This document shows positions 35,105 through 44,196 of a DNA stretch of 64,000 bases, in pieces (within the stretch, counting starts at the first letter, position 1; every line of letters starts with the position of its first letter). The position numbers and the translations under genes were made by a program. Under the pieces are notes generated by a model that was given only the letters and a program-made list of their open reading frames with translations, was not told the origin of the DNA and did not search any database. This DNA is from Bauldia sp963759235 (GTDB lineage: Bacteria; Pseudomonadota; Alphaproteobacteria; Rhizobiales; Kaistiaceae). The DNA lies in NCBI GenBank assembly GCA_963759235.1, contig CAVWYO010000008.1, positions 1 to 64,000 on the forward strand. The letters run 5' to 3'.

Positions 35105-35616
35105 GGCCGTTGGCCTCTCGCCCGGGCGATGGGTGTAATATTATTAGATTCTATCGTCGCGAGAAGTGATTTCCGCGCCCGCGACAGACGGCTCATGATC
35201 GTCCCCTGGGCAACGCCGAGAACGTCGGCGGCCTCCTGATAGGAGAGGCCGACGAAATCCACAAGCCCGATGATCTCGCGGTGCACCGGCGGCAGCTTCG
35301 CCACCGCAAGACGGACCGTCAGCACATCGATGATGCGGCGGTCGCCGCACCAGCCGGCCTCGTCGTCGTCGCCATCGTCGAATTCAGGGTCGAGGCCGAC
35401 CTCCACCCCCGACCGCCGGCATTTGTCGATGAAGGCGTTTCGCATGATGCGAAACAGCCAGGCGCGATAGGCCGGCTCGTCCCGCGGCACGCGCGCGGCG
35501 CTCAACGCGCGCAGAACGCAATCCTGGACAAGGTCGCGACAGTTGTCACGGTCCTGGGTGAGCGCAAAGGCAAACCCGTAAAGCCGGTCCAGGTAACCCT
35601 CTATCCGATCCCGCAA
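35101..35616 (-). CDS. ECF sigma factor
   Basis: A 171-residue sigma factor with region 2 (LYGFAFALTQDRDNCRDLVQDCVLRAL...YRAWLFRIMRNAFIDKCRR) and region 4 (LPPVHREIIGLVDFVGLSYQEAADVLGVAQGTIMSRLSRAR). It is coupled to the membrane anti-sigma factor by ATGA. Position just upstream of the molybdoenzyme-cytochrome pair suggests that pair as a target, but I find no clearly shared promoter motif between the two units. Confidence 0.88.
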   Translation of the reverse strand: MRDRIEGYLDRLYGFAFALTQDRDNCRDLVQDCVLRALSAARVPRDEPAYRAWLFRIMRNAFIDKCRRSGVEVGLDPEFDDGDDDEAGWCGDRRIIDVLTVRLAVAKLPPVHREIIGLVDFVGLSYQEAADVLGVAQGTIMSRLSRARKSLLATIESNNITPIARARGQRP

Positions 35617-35754
35617 CGAACCACTCCCTCGCCGAGCGCCCGCGCCGTCTTTTCAACGCGACAAAGGAAGGAGCATCGGCGCCGCAAAGGTTCGGCCGCC
35701 GCGTGCGAAATTGTCAAGCTCCCTCAAGTCTCCTCGTCGGCGGACAAGGCTCGG

Positions 35755-36231
35755 CTAGAACGGAATCTCGTCGTCGAGCTCCTCGGCATAGGAGGTGCGC
35801 TCAGCTGACGATCCGCCACCGCTCTCCATCGGCGCCGAGCGGCCGAAGTCGCTGCCGCCGCGATCGCCGACCTGGTCACCGGCGCGGTCGAGCAGCGTGA
35901 GGTCGCCGCGGAAGCGCTGGATCACCACCTCGGTGGTGTAGCGGTCCTGACCGCTCTGGTCCTGCCACTTGCGGGTCTGGAGCTGGCCCTCGATGTAGAC
36001 CTTCGAGCCCTTCTTCAGATACTGCTCGGCAACTTTCGCCAGGTTCTCGTTGAAGATGACGACGTTGTGCCACTCGGTGCGCTCCTGGCGCTCGCCGGTG
36101 TTCTTGTCGCGCCACGAGTCCGAAGTCGCCACCCGCAGGTTGACCACCGGCGCGCCCGAATTCAGCCGCCGCACTTCAGGGTCGCGCCCGAGATTGCCGA
36201 CCAGAATGACCTTGTTGACGCTGCCCGCCAT
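35755..36231 (-). CDS. ssb: Single-stranded DNA-binding protein
   Basis: A 158-residue SSB with the OB fold (SVNKVILVGNLGRDPEVR, WHNVVIFNENLAKVAEQYLKKGSKVYIEGQL) and the acidic tip DDEIPF that binds replication partners. ATG 36231 gives normal length. An SOS box lies 159 bases upstream, fitting LexA control of ssb. The usual divergent uvrA is not here; instead ligD converges on this region. Confidence 0.95.
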   Translation of the reverse strand: MAGSVNKVILVGNLGRDPEVRRLNSGAPVVNLRVATSDSWRDKNTGERQERTEWHNVVIFNENLAKVAEQYLKKGSKVYIEGQLQTRKWQDQSGQDRYTTEVVIQRFRGDLTLLDRAGDQVGDRGGSDFGRSAPMESGGGSSAERTSYAEELDDEIPF

Positions 36232-36389
36232 CGCTTTGACCCTTCCTGTTTGCGCATCACCCCGAAGGTGTCCGACTCTTCGGCGCGATAATGCGTCCCA
36301 TGGACCCGGCGCCGACCCTAGCCCGTTCGCCAATGTCCGTCGCGCCCGGCTGCCTTTATCCACAAGAGCAGCGGCCACAGGCCCTTTAT

Positions 36390-36404
36390 GTTCTCTTTAT
36401 GTTC
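36390..36404. promoter_or_regulatory. Alphaproteobacterial SOS (LexA) box
   Basis: GTTC-N7-GTTC with spacer TCTTTAT, equal to GAAC-ATAAAGA-GAAC on the other strand, the direct-repeat operator recognised by alphaproteobacterial LexA. It lies between the ssb start and the ligD end, in position to control ssb. Confidence 0.75.
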
Positions 36405-36435
36405 ACACATCAATCAGGCGAATGCAAGGCATTCC

Positions 36436-39015
36436 TCAGCCACGCTTCAACTTCTCCAGCGGCAGCACCTGGTCCACGTCGAAGTAGCCGGCCCAAGGGT
36501 CCTGTCTCTGCCGCTTGAGCAGGCCTTCGGCGGTTTCCACCGTTGCCGGGCGGGCGTCCTTCAGCCGCGACAGCGCCTGCCAGGATACCGGCCAGGCGAC
36601 CGGGGCGCCCTTGCGGGCCCGCGGCGAGAACGGTGCGATGGCGGTCGCCCCGCGCGCGTTGCGGAGGTAGTCGATGAAGATGCGGCCGGTCCGCTTCGCC
36701 TTGGTCGCCACCGCCAGATACCGCTTCGGCTCGGCGGCGGCGATGGTCCGCGCCAGCGCCTCGGCGAAGGTCTTGACCTCCTCCCAGCCGTAGCGCGGCG
36801 TCAGCGGCGCGACGACGTGGATGCCCTTGCCGCCGGTCGCCATCGGGAAGCTCTCGAGCCCGAGCGCGGCGAGCCGGTCGCGCATGTCGCGCGCCGCGTC
36901 GCGCACGGCGGAGAAATCCATGTCCTCGTCCGGATCGAGATCGAAAACGATGCGGTCGGGCTGCTCCAGCGAGGCGGTGTGCGAGCCCCAGATGTGGAGC
37001 TCGATCACGCCCATCTGGACGCTGGCGATCAGGCCCTGCACGTCCTCGACGTAGAGATAGATGTCGCTCCCCTCCTTCTCCTTGATGCGGATCGGCTTGA
37101 ACGCCTTGGGGAATCCGGGCGAGGCATGCTTCTGGAAGAAGCAGTCGCCGCCGGCGCCATCGGGACAGCGCACCAGGCTGATCGGACGGCCGGCGATATG
37201 GGGCAGGATATGGTCGGCGACCGTGAGGAAATAGGCGGCGAGCGACCGCTTGGTGATCCCCTGGCCGGGGAAGATCACCTTGTCGGGATGGGTGACGCGA
37301 ACCCCCTCGATCTCGATCGCCTTGTCGTCCTTGGCATTGTCGATCGACACCACCGCGCTCTCCCTGGCAGACGCGCCCCGCGCCTCGGCTTTCCCGCTTG
37401 TCGCTATGCCGCCGGCCCTCGGGCGCTCGTCGACGATCTCAAGCGCCGGCTTGTCCTTGCGGAGCCCCTTGTAGCTTCCCTGCCGCACTAAGCCCTCGTC
37501 GGTGAAGCCGCGAAAGGCGATCTCGGCGACCAGCTCCGGCCTGACGAAGCGGGACCGCTTCCGGATGTCGGCCGGTACATCGGGAGCCGCGGGCGTCTTC
37601 ACCTCGCGCTTTTTCAACTCCGGCCACAGCTCGTCGAGCTCGCGCTCGCCGAATCCACTGCCAACCCGGCCGCGATAGGAAAGTTCCCCGCCTTCGCGCA
37701 CCGCCAGCAGGATCGACGAAAACGGCCGGCCTTTGACCTCCGAGGGCCGCCAGCCGATGATGATGAACTCCTGCCCCCACGCGCACTTCGACTTAAGCCA
37801 GGTCTTGCCGCGATCGGAGCGGTAGGGCGCATCGGCGCGCTTGGAGATGATGCCTTCCAGCCCCATGGCGCAGACGCGCTTCAGCATATCGCCGCCGTGG
37901 CCGACCACGTGATCGGAATAGAACAGCGGCCCCGACCGCGGCTGATCCTCCAGAAGCTTCGCCAGGCGCTGCTTGCGTTCGACCAGCGGCCGCTTGCGGA
38001 GGTCCTCGCCGTCGAGGCTGAGCAGGTCGAAGAGATAGTAACCGATCCCCCGGCCCCTGCCCTCGCCCAGCGCATCCTGTAGAGCGCCGAAATCGGTATG
38101 CCCCTTAACGTCGGTGACCGCCACCTCGCCGTCGAAGAGTGCCGATCGGCAGGGCAGGTCGAGGAGCGGCCGCACCAGCGGCCGGAACCGGTCGGTCCAG
38201 TCCAGTCCGCGGCGCGTATAGATGACGGTTCGGTCGCCGGCGATCGCCGCGACCGCCCGATAGCCGTCATACTTGATCTCGTGGATCCAGGCATCGCCCT
38301 CGGGCGGCGCATCGGCCAGCGTCGCGAGCTGCGGCGCGATAAATTTAGGCGGCACAGTATTATTATTAGCCGGCTTGTTTCTAGTGGATTTGACATCGCG
38401 TTTGATGGCGAATCCGGCGTTCTTCCACTCAACGCTCCCGGCGGCAATCTCCTCCATGGTGCGGCCGGAGTGCACGCTGGTCAGCGCCCGTTCGACGATC
38501 GGCTTCTTCTCCTCGGTCGCGTATTCGTCCTTCTCCTTGATGAGCAGCCAGTTCTCGTGCTTGGAGCGCTCGCCGCGCTTCGGCTTCATCCGCACCAGCA
38601 CCCATTTGCCTTTCAGCCGCTCGCCGCGGAGGATGAACTTGAAATCGCCTTTGGCGAGCTGCTCGTCGGGATCGCCGACCGGCTCCCACGTCCCCTCGTC
38701 CCACAGCATCACCGTGCCGCCGCCGTACTCGCCCTTCGGGATGGTGCCCTCGAAGCCGCCGTAGTCGAGCGGGTGGTCCTCGACATGGACGGCCAGCCGC
38801 TTGTCCTTGGGGTCGAAGCTCGGCCCGTTCGGCACCGCCCAGGAGAGCAGCACGCCGTCATGTTCGAGGCGGAAGTCGAAGTGCATGCGCGTCGCGTCGT
38901 GTTTCTGGATGAGGTAGCGATGGCCAGCTGCCGACGGCCCGACCTCCCCACTCGGCTCGCTGGTGCGGGAGAAGTCGCGCTTGGCGCGGTAGGTGTCGAG
39001 GCGTTGCTTCGCCAT
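36436..39015 (-). CDS. ligD: ATP-dependent DNA ligase LigD (NHEJ)
   Basis: The multifunctional end-joining enzyme, 859 residues, in the order phosphoesterase (about 35-165; QKHDATRMHFDFRLEHDG), ligase (about 225-530; adenylated K248 in EIKYDGYR, then IISKRADAPYRSDRG and KVKG-type motifs) and primase-polymerase (about 560-859; HPDKVIFP, FDLDPDEDMDF, ATGGKGIHVV). It processes, fills and seals double-strand breaks with Ku, encoded 2.2 kb away on the same strand. ATG 39015 is chosen because homology starts at MAKQRLDTYRAKRDF. Full length and intact. Confidence 0.96.
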   Translation of the reverse strand: MAKQRLDTYRAKRDFSRTSEPSGEVGPSAAGHRYLIQKHDATRMHFDFRLEHDGVLLSWAVPNGPSFDPKDKRLAVHVEDHPLDYGGFEGTIPKGEYGGGTVMLWDEGTWEPVGDPDEQLAKGDFKFILRGERLKGKWVLVRMKPKRGERSKHENWLLIKEKDEYATEEKKPIVERALTSVHSGRTMEEIAAGSVEWKNAGFAIKRDVKSTRNKPANNNTVPPKFIAPQLATLADAPPEGDAWIHEIKYDGYRAVAAIAGDRTVIYTRRGLDWTDRFRPLVRPLLDLPCRSALFDGEVAVTDVKGHTDFGALQDALGEGRGRGIGYYLFDLLSLDGEDLRKRPLVERKQRLAKLLEDQPRSGPLFYSDHVVGHGGDMLKRVCAMGLEGIISKRADAPYRSDRGKTWLKSKCAWGQEFIIIGWRPSEVKGRPFSSILLAVREGGELSYRGRVGSGFGERELDELWPELKKREVKTPAAPDVPADIRKRSRFVRPELVAEIAFRGFTDEGLVRQGSYKGLRKDKPALEIVDERPRAGGIATSGKAEARGASARESAVVSIDNAKDDKAIEIEGVRVTHPDKVIFPGQGITKRSLAAYFLTVADHILPHIAGRPISLVRCPDGAGGDCFFQKHASPGFPKAFKPIRIKEKEGSDIYLYVEDVQGLIASVQMGVIELHIWGSHTASLEQPDRIVFDLDPDEDMDFSAVRDAARDMRDRLAALGLESFPMATGGKGIHVVAPLTPRYGWEEVKTFAEALARTIAAAEPKRYLAVATKAKRTGRIFIDYLRNARGATAIAPFSPRARKGAPVAWPVSWQALSRLKDARPATVETAEGLLKRQRQDPWAGYFDVDQVLPLEKLKRG

Positions 39016-39091
39016 GGCCCTATCCCTGGGGTGGCGGCGCCTTTCGGTCAATGGCGCCGAACATCTGCATGCAAGCCCCGCCCCTCGGTCG

Positions 39092-41005
39092 TCACTGCCA
39101 GCAGGTGGCGAAATAGTCGGAACCCGCTTGCCATTCCTTGAAACAGCTACTGGCCGGGTCCAGGACCAGTGGGATGTACAGCGACGGCCGCCGTCCATCG
39201 ATGATGTATTGCTGGCTCGTCCACCACGTCGCGGGCGCGATGGTCTGGAAATTGAGCGTCAAGGTCTGTTCCGCCTCGTCAGAAGCGAGGTTCGGCGGAT
39301 AATATCCGTTGCTGGGATCAAGCGAATAGAGGCCGCTGCTGCCCTTGTAATCCCGGTCGCTGCCGACGAAGTTGGCCACCACCAGATAGGCTTGGGCCGT
39401 CTTCGCGGTCGAATACCAGAAGACGTTGGTATTCTTGGGATACGGTACCGCCAGGAATCCTCGGTCCAGCGCGTCGGCTTCCCCGAATTGCCCGTCCCAC
39501 GCTGCCGGCATGGCGATGATGTCGGCGCGGTTGACGGCCAGAACATCGGCTGCCTCCGGAAACTCGGCCTCGCCGCCGAATAGAATACCGATTCGCCCGA
39601 TCTTGGTGTCGAAGACCGCGAGTGTGTCACCGCCGGTCAGCCAGGGGGATTCGGCGATGGCAGGGTGTGTCTTCCGATATTGCCCGACGACCTTCCCCTG
39701 CGGATCGAGCAACGTCGCCAGGGTGAAAAGCTTGCCGCCGGCCTCCTCGGTGACACTGTAGAGGAGATAGGAGCCATATTGCGCGGCGAGCTTCTTGAAG
39801 TAGGCTTCGGCGTCGGGTTTCGCCTTTGCAAAGAGCCGCGCCTGTTCCGTCGAGGCCGGCAATCCTGTCAGCGAGTTTTCCGGCATCACGATCAGGTTGG
39901 TCAGCATCGTCGCATTGCCCTGCACGAGGGTGGCGATCTTTGCCTCGTTTGCCTGCACGTCGCCGGGCTTCGGTTCGTACTGGATGGCCAGGGCGCTGAT
40001 GCTGTGGGACTGTCTGGATGCAAGCATCGGGCGCGGCGACATGTTCAGCGTGATATCGCCATACAGTTCCGGGCGCCTCCGACTGAGGAGCGCCTTCGCA
40101 TGGTTTTCGAAGTTCGCCGGATCGATGTCTGCGTAGAGGATGTTCGGCTCGTCCGGCCCGATGCTCGCGCCCTTCTCGGTGCTGACCGGAGCCTGAGCCA
40201 GGTTCTTGCCGTTCGGGCCCCAGACCGATGCGCCGCCGAGATAGTGGACGCCGATGCCGAGTGTGTCGTTTTTCTCGATGTTTGTGCGGTTGGTCGCCAC
40301 GACGTACAGCCCGTTCATCACGGCCTGCTGCTGGACATCGGAAATGGAGATGTGAACGCCGGCAGACAAGGGGTCGGGATTGAGCATGCGACCGGAGCTG
40401 GCAATGAAGGCCAGGACGTTCGCGCCTTTCAGCGAGGCGAGACGCGCCGACTGGTAGAAGTAGTCGTCGTAGCAGATCATGATAGCGATTTTGCCGAGCG
40501 GCGTGTCGAAGACCGGCATCCCGAGATTGCCCTGCGCCGCCCACGCCGATTCAAGCAAAAAAAGGTTGTTCTTCCGATACTTGCCGATCAATCCCTCTGG
40601 GCCGACCAGGAAAGCGGCGTTGTAATACAAGCCGGTATCCGTATCGACCTCGGGCATGCCGACGACGATGTAGACATCAAGCTCCTTGGCCAGCTTCTCG
40701 AAGAAGCCGGTGGTCTTGCCCGGGATCGTGTCGACAAAGGGCGCAATCTCCGCCCTGGAGCCATAGACGTAGCCGGTGGTGCTCATTTCCGGAAACAGGA
40801 TCAGCTTCGCACCGTTTCCGGCGGCGCGTCTGATCGCCGCTTCCATGGCGGGAAAGTTCGCCTCGCGCTGTTTGAACACAGGGTTGAACTCGACCGCGGC
40901 CACCTTGAACGTCTCGGCGGCGGCCTCCGTGATACCGACGCCGGCGATCGCAAAGAAGCTTGAGAGAAAGAAGCTTGAGAAAATAAGTACGATGGCGCGA
41001 CGCAT
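39092..41005 (-). CDS. Exported double-domain carbon-nitrogen hydrolase (second site lost)
   Basis: A 637-residue protein with a signal peptide and two nitrilase-superfamily domains. The first has the Glu-Lys-Cys triad: E73 (FPEMSTTG), K145 (YRKNNL) and C178 (MICYDD). The second (about 340-600) keeps Glu (MPENS) and Lys (YRKTH), but the Cys position reads ILFGGEAEFPE, so it is catalytically dead. Periplasmic relatives include biotinidase/vanin-like amidases. The substrate is unknown. It sits between ligD and ku without obvious link to DNA repair. Confidence 0.85.
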   Translation of the reverse strand: MRRAIVLIFSSFFLSSFFAIAGVGITEAAAETFKVAAVEFNPVFKQREANFPAMEAAIRRAAGNGAKLILFPEMSTTGYVYGSRAEIAPFVDTIPGKTTGFFEKLAKELDVYIVVGMPEVDTDTGLYYNAAFLVGPEGLIGKYRKNNLFLLESAWAAQGNLGMPVFDTPLGKIAIMICYDDYFYQSARLASLKGANVLAFIASSGRMLNPDPLSAGVHISISDVQQQAVMNGLYVVATNRTNIEKNDTLGIGVHYLGGASVWGPNGKNLAQAPVSTEKGASIGPDEPNILYADIDPANFENHAKALLSRRRPELYGDITLNMSPRPMLASRQSHSISALAIQYEPKPGDVQANEAKIATLVQGNATMLTNLIVMPENSLTGLPASTEQARLFAKAKPDAEAYFKKLAAQYGSYLLYSVTEEAGGKLFTLATLLDPQGKVVGQYRKTHPAIAESPWLTGGDTLAVFDTKIGRIGILFGGEAEFPEAADVLAVNRADIIAMPAAWDGQFGEADALDRGFLAVPYPKNTNVFWYSTAKTAQAYLVVANFVGSDRDYKGSSGLYSLDPSNGYYPPNLASDEAEQTLTLNFQTIAPATWWTSQQYIIDGRRPSLYIPLVLDPASSCFKEWQAGSDYFATCWQ

Positions 41006-41233
41006 TGTACCCTCCGCGTGAAAATGCCCGCGTCGCCACCATAGATACCCGGCATGTCGGGAGCAATTAGCTGCGATGGTGCGATTGCGGTGGGGGACGG
41101 CAGAATGTGCCGAGCGGTTTGTTCGTCCTTCGCCAACCCGCCGACCGTCAAGGTCTATCGCGGTCGCTCCGTGCGCCTCAAGGGTGGTCCTGCCGGTTCA
41201 GGAGGTAGGGCGGCGAGGTTGGGAAAAGGCGCG

Positions 41234-42142
41234 TCAGGCCGCGCGCCGGCCCTTCGACCCAGTCTTCTTCGCCGTCGATTTGTCCGACGCGCCGGACTTC
41301 GCCGCCGGCGCCGTCTTGGCGGCCGGTTTCTTGGCCGAGGCGGCGGCCTTCTTGCTTGTGGTGCTCTTGCCGCCGACGCTCTTCTTCAGCGCCTCCATCA
41401 GGTCGATGACCTTGGCGCCGATCTGCGGCTCGTCGATCGCCTCCGGGGGACGGTTCTCGATCTTGGCGTCGATCAGTTCGCGGAGCGCCGCCTCGTAGGG
41501 GTCGCTGAACGCCTTGGGGTCGAACGGCTTGGCCTTCCGCTCGATCAGTTCCTCGGCAAGCGACAGAAGCTCCTTCTCCGGCTTGGCGTCCGGCACTTCC
41601 GCGAAAAAGGCCTCCGGCTTGTTCACCTCGTCGGCGTAGCGGAGCGTCTCGATCATCAGCCCCTTGCCGCTCGGCCTGAGCGCCACGAGGTTGGAGTGGC
41701 CGCGGGCGACGATATGGCCGATGCCGACCTTGTTGGTCGCCTTCAGCGCGTCGCGGAGCACCACATAGGCCTCGCCCGAGGTCTCGTCGTCTTCCGGCGC
41801 GACGTAATAGGGCTTGTCGACGTAGAGGAGGTCCACCTCGTCGGCGTCGACGAACTGGATCAGGTCGAGGGTCTTCTTCGCCTCGAGCTTGACGTCGTCG
41901 ATCTCGTCCTCGGTAATGAGGACGTACTTGCCCTTCTCGACCTCGTAGCCCTTGACGATGTCGTCCGGGTCGACCTCGCCGACGCCTGGCACGACCTTTT
42001 GGTAGCGGATGCGCTTGCCGCTCGGCTTGTGAATCTGGTTGAAGCTGATGCGGGCGGCCGATTTGGTCGCCGGGAACACCTGCACCGGAATGGAGACGAG
42101 CGCCAGCCTGATCTGGCCCTGCCAATACGCGCGCGCGGCCAT
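41234..42142 (-). CDS. ku: NHEJ DNA end-binding protein Ku
   Basis: A 302-residue bacterial Ku: MAARAYWQGQIRLALVSIPVQVFPA, then RISFNQIHKPSGKRIRYQK and the beta-barrel ring, ending in a Lys/Ala-rich tail (about 255-302) typical of Ku proteins that slide along DNA. It binds broken ends as a dimer and recruits LigD. ATG 42142 follows GAGGAG. An exact EcfG promoter lies 22 bases upstream, so repair by end joining is under general stress control, as known for a Sinorhizobium ku gene. Confidence 0.95.
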   Translation of the reverse strand: MAARAYWQGQIRLALVSIPVQVFPATKSAARISFNQIHKPSGKRIRYQKVVPGVGEVDPDDIVKGYEVEKGKYVLITEDEIDDVKLEAKKTLDLIQFVDADEVDLLYVDKPYYVAPEDDETSGEAYVVLRDALKATNKVGIGHIVARGHSNLVALRPSGKGLMIETLRYADEVNKPEAFFAEVPDAKPEKELLSLAEELIERKAKPFDPKAFSDPYEAALRELIDAKIENRPPEAIDEPQIGAKVIDLMEALKKSVGGKSTTSKKAAASAKKPAAKTAPAAKSGASDKSTAKKTGSKGRRAA

Positions 42143-42163
42143 CGTTTCTCCTCGTACGCCCAC

Positions 42164-42188
42164 AACGCCGGAACGGCCCTTCTGTTCC
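42164..42188 (-). promoter_or_regulatory. EcfG-type promoter of ku, within a palindrome
   Basis: On the minus strand GGAAC (42184-42188), 16 bases, CGTT (42164-42167): exact consensus. The element is embedded in the perfect inverted repeat ACGCCGGAAC / GTTCCGGCGT (42165-42193), so a near-match (GGAAC-N16-CGTA) also reads the other way. Confidence 0.8.
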
Positions 42189-42233
42189 GGCGTAAACTCT
42201 CATTTTATCCACATTGAACCTAATGGACAAATA

Positions 42234-42248
42234 ACATTGACTCAATGT
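42234..42248. promoter_or_regulatory. Palindromic operator candidate upstream of ku
   Basis: ACATTGA-C-TCAATGT is a perfect 7+7 inverted repeat in AT-rich DNA about 95 bases upstream of ku. A weaker copy (ACATTGA-N3-TAATGGA) lies at 42211-42227. It may bind a regulator of ku. The protein is unknown. Confidence 0.4.
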
Positions 42249-42321
42249 GCTTTGTTCTTGTTGCGTTCTACTTCGAAAGCGACTTCGGGCCCCGAGCGCC
42301 GGCCGCGTGGAGACGATTGGT

Positions 42322-42759
42322 TCATTGCGTGCCGCCGTCCGGTGTGAAGGACAGCGGACTGGGACTGTTCTGGTTGAGAAACATGATCACGTCGGCCCGC
42401 TGCTCGGGCTTCGGAAGGCCGCTGAACGTCATGTTGATGCCCGGCACCATCTTGCGCGGCGCGGTGAGATAGACGTCGAGGCGGTCGACCGTCCACACCC
42501 CACCGAACGCCCTCATGGCGTCGCTGTAAGCATAACCCTCGACGCTTGCCACCGGGCGCCCGATGACGCCCCAGAGATTCGGGCCGACCCGGGTCGGTCC
42601 GCCCTCCTCGATCGTGTGGCAGGCACGGCACTGGTTGAAGATCTTGGCGCCCTTGGCCGGATCGCCGGCGGCCAGCCGGTCATTCAGCGACTGGGCGCAG
42701 GCCGCGCCGTAGCCGGCGAGCAGGATGAGAGCGGCGAATATGAGACGACTAACTACCAT
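42322..42759 (-). CDS. Class I c-type cytochrome
   Basis: A 145-residue exported cytochrome c: signal peptide (LIFAALILLAGYGAACAQ), heme site CRACH, the PTRVGPNLWGVIGR block and a C-terminal sixth-ligand Met in PGINMTFSGL. This is the classical cytochrome c2/c-552 type, a soluble periplasmic electron carrier. ATG 42759 follows GAGGGCC. No oxidase or reductase gene is adjacent. Confidence 0.9.
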   Translation of the reverse strand: MVVSRLIFAALILLAGYGAACAQSLNDRLAAGDPAKGAKIFNQCRACHTIEEGGPTRVGPNLWGVIGRPVASVEGYAYSDAMRAFGGVWTVDRLDVYLTAPRKMVPGINMTFSGLPKPEQRADVIMFLNQNSPSPLSFTPDGGTQ

Positions 42760-42834
42760 CAGGCCCTCACGTTGTTTTTCCTGGCTCGACAAAGAGCGGG
42801 ACGCGGCATCTCATCTCTGCGCGGATGTCCGTTA

Positions 42835-44109
42835 CTACTGCCGTGCCGGCTGGCGCAAGCGAATCGCACGCTCCAAAAGCAACTCGCGCTCGCGAGCGTT
42901 GCGGGTCAGCGACGCCGCGCGCTCGAACTCGGGGACCGCCTCGTCGAAACGGCCGAGCTTCTCGAGGAGGTCGCCGCGCACGCTCGGCAGCAGGTGGTAG
43001 CCTTTGAGCGACGGCTCGGCGCACCGCGCATCGACATGGGCGAGGCCCGCCGCCGGGCCGAAGGCAAACGCGATCGCCACGGCCCGGTTAAGCTCTACGA
43101 CGGGTGACGGCGTCACCTCGCTCAGCGCCTCGTAGAGCGCGGCGATGCGGACCCAGTCCGTCTCCTCCGCGGTGCGGGCGCGGGCGTGACAGGCGGCGAT
43201 GGCGGCCTGCAGGGCGTAGGGGCCGAGCCCGCCGCCGAGCGTTTCGGCCTGGTCGAGCGCCGCGAGGCCGCGGCGGATGAGAAGCTGGTCCCAGCGCGCG
43301 CGGTTCTGGTCGAGAAGCAGGATCGGCTCTCCGCCTGGCCCGGTCCGCGCCCCGAAACGCGAGGCCTGGATTTCCATCAAAGCCACCAGCCCGTGGACCT
43401 CCGGCTCGTCGCTCATCAGGCCGGCCAGGATGCGGCCGAGCCGCAACGCCTCCTCGCAAAGTTGCGGCCGCATCCAGTCGTCGCCGGCGGTCGCCGAATA
43501 GCCTTCGTTGAAGACCAGATAGATGACGTCGAGCACCGACGACAAGCGGGCCGCGAGCTCGGCCCCGCGCGGCACCTCGAAGGGAACCCCAGCCTCGGCG
43601 AGGGTTCGCTTCGCCCGCACGATCCGCTGGGCGATCGTCGGCTCGGCGACGAGAAAGGCGCGGGCTATCTCCTCGGTGGTGAGGCCGCCGAGGAGGCGCA
43701 GCGTCAACGCCACGCGGGCCTCGGTCGACAGAAGCGGATGGCATGCCGTGAACATCAGGCTGAGGAGATCGTCGTCCACCGGCCGATCGATCGCGGCGTC
43801 GAGATCAGGCACCGCCGTCTCCTGATCGATCTCGAGCTCGCGGCCGAGTTCCGCGTGCTTGCGCGCCAGCATCTTGCCGCGCCGCAACAGGTCGATGGCG
43901 CGCCGCTTGGCCGTCGCCATCAGCCAGGCGCCCGGATTGTCGGGAATGCCGGTTGCGGGCCACCGTTCGAGTGCGATGACCAAGGCGTCCTGCGCCAGCT
44001 CCTCGGCGGTGCCGACGTCGCGCACCATACGCGCCAGCCCGGCGATGAGCTTGGCCGCCTCGATCCGCCAGACCGCGTCGATGGCGCGATGGATATCGGG
44101 AGCCGTCAT
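42835..44109 (-). CDS. ECF42-type RNA polymerase sigma factor
   Basis: A 424-residue sigma factor: region 2 (GTAEELAQDALVIALERWPATGIPDNPGAWLMATAKRRAIDLLRR at about 32-76), region 4 (ARVALTLRLLGGLTTEEIARAFLVAEPTIAQRIVRAKR, about 130-167) and a long C-terminal extension with helical repeats (TPR-like). That layout, plus the YCII/DGPF genes upstream, marks group ECF42. The extension is needed for activity in studied members; no classical anti-sigma gene accompanies it, as is usual. Two promoters of the ECF42 type lie in the upstream cluster, suggesting autoregulation. Confidence 0.9.
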   Translation of the reverse strand: MTAPDIHRAIDAVWRIEAAKLIAGLARMVRDVGTAEELAQDALVIALERWPATGIPDNPGAWLMATAKRRAIDLLRRGKMLARKHAELGRELEIDQETAVPDLDAAIDRPVDDDLLSLMFTACHPLLSTEARVALTLRLLGGLTTEEIARAFLVAEPTIAQRIVRAKRTLAEAGVPFEVPRGAELAARLSSVLDVIYLVFNEGYSATAGDDWMRPQLCEEALRLGRILAGLMSDEPEVHGLVALMEIQASRFGARTGPGGEPILLLDQNRARWDQLLIRRGLAALDQAETLGGGLGPYALQAAIAACHARARTAEETDWVRIAALYEALSEVTPSPVVELNRAVAIAFAFGPAAGLAHVDARCAEPSLKGYHLLPSVRGDLLEKLGRFDEAVPEFERAASLTRNARERELLLERAIRLRQPARQ

Positions 44110-44196
44110 GGCTGCCGATACACCACCTCGCCTTCACCGATGCAAGACGTGCCGGCCCGGTCCCGCCCCGCGGTCGTGACACTTGGCCCGCTCCGC

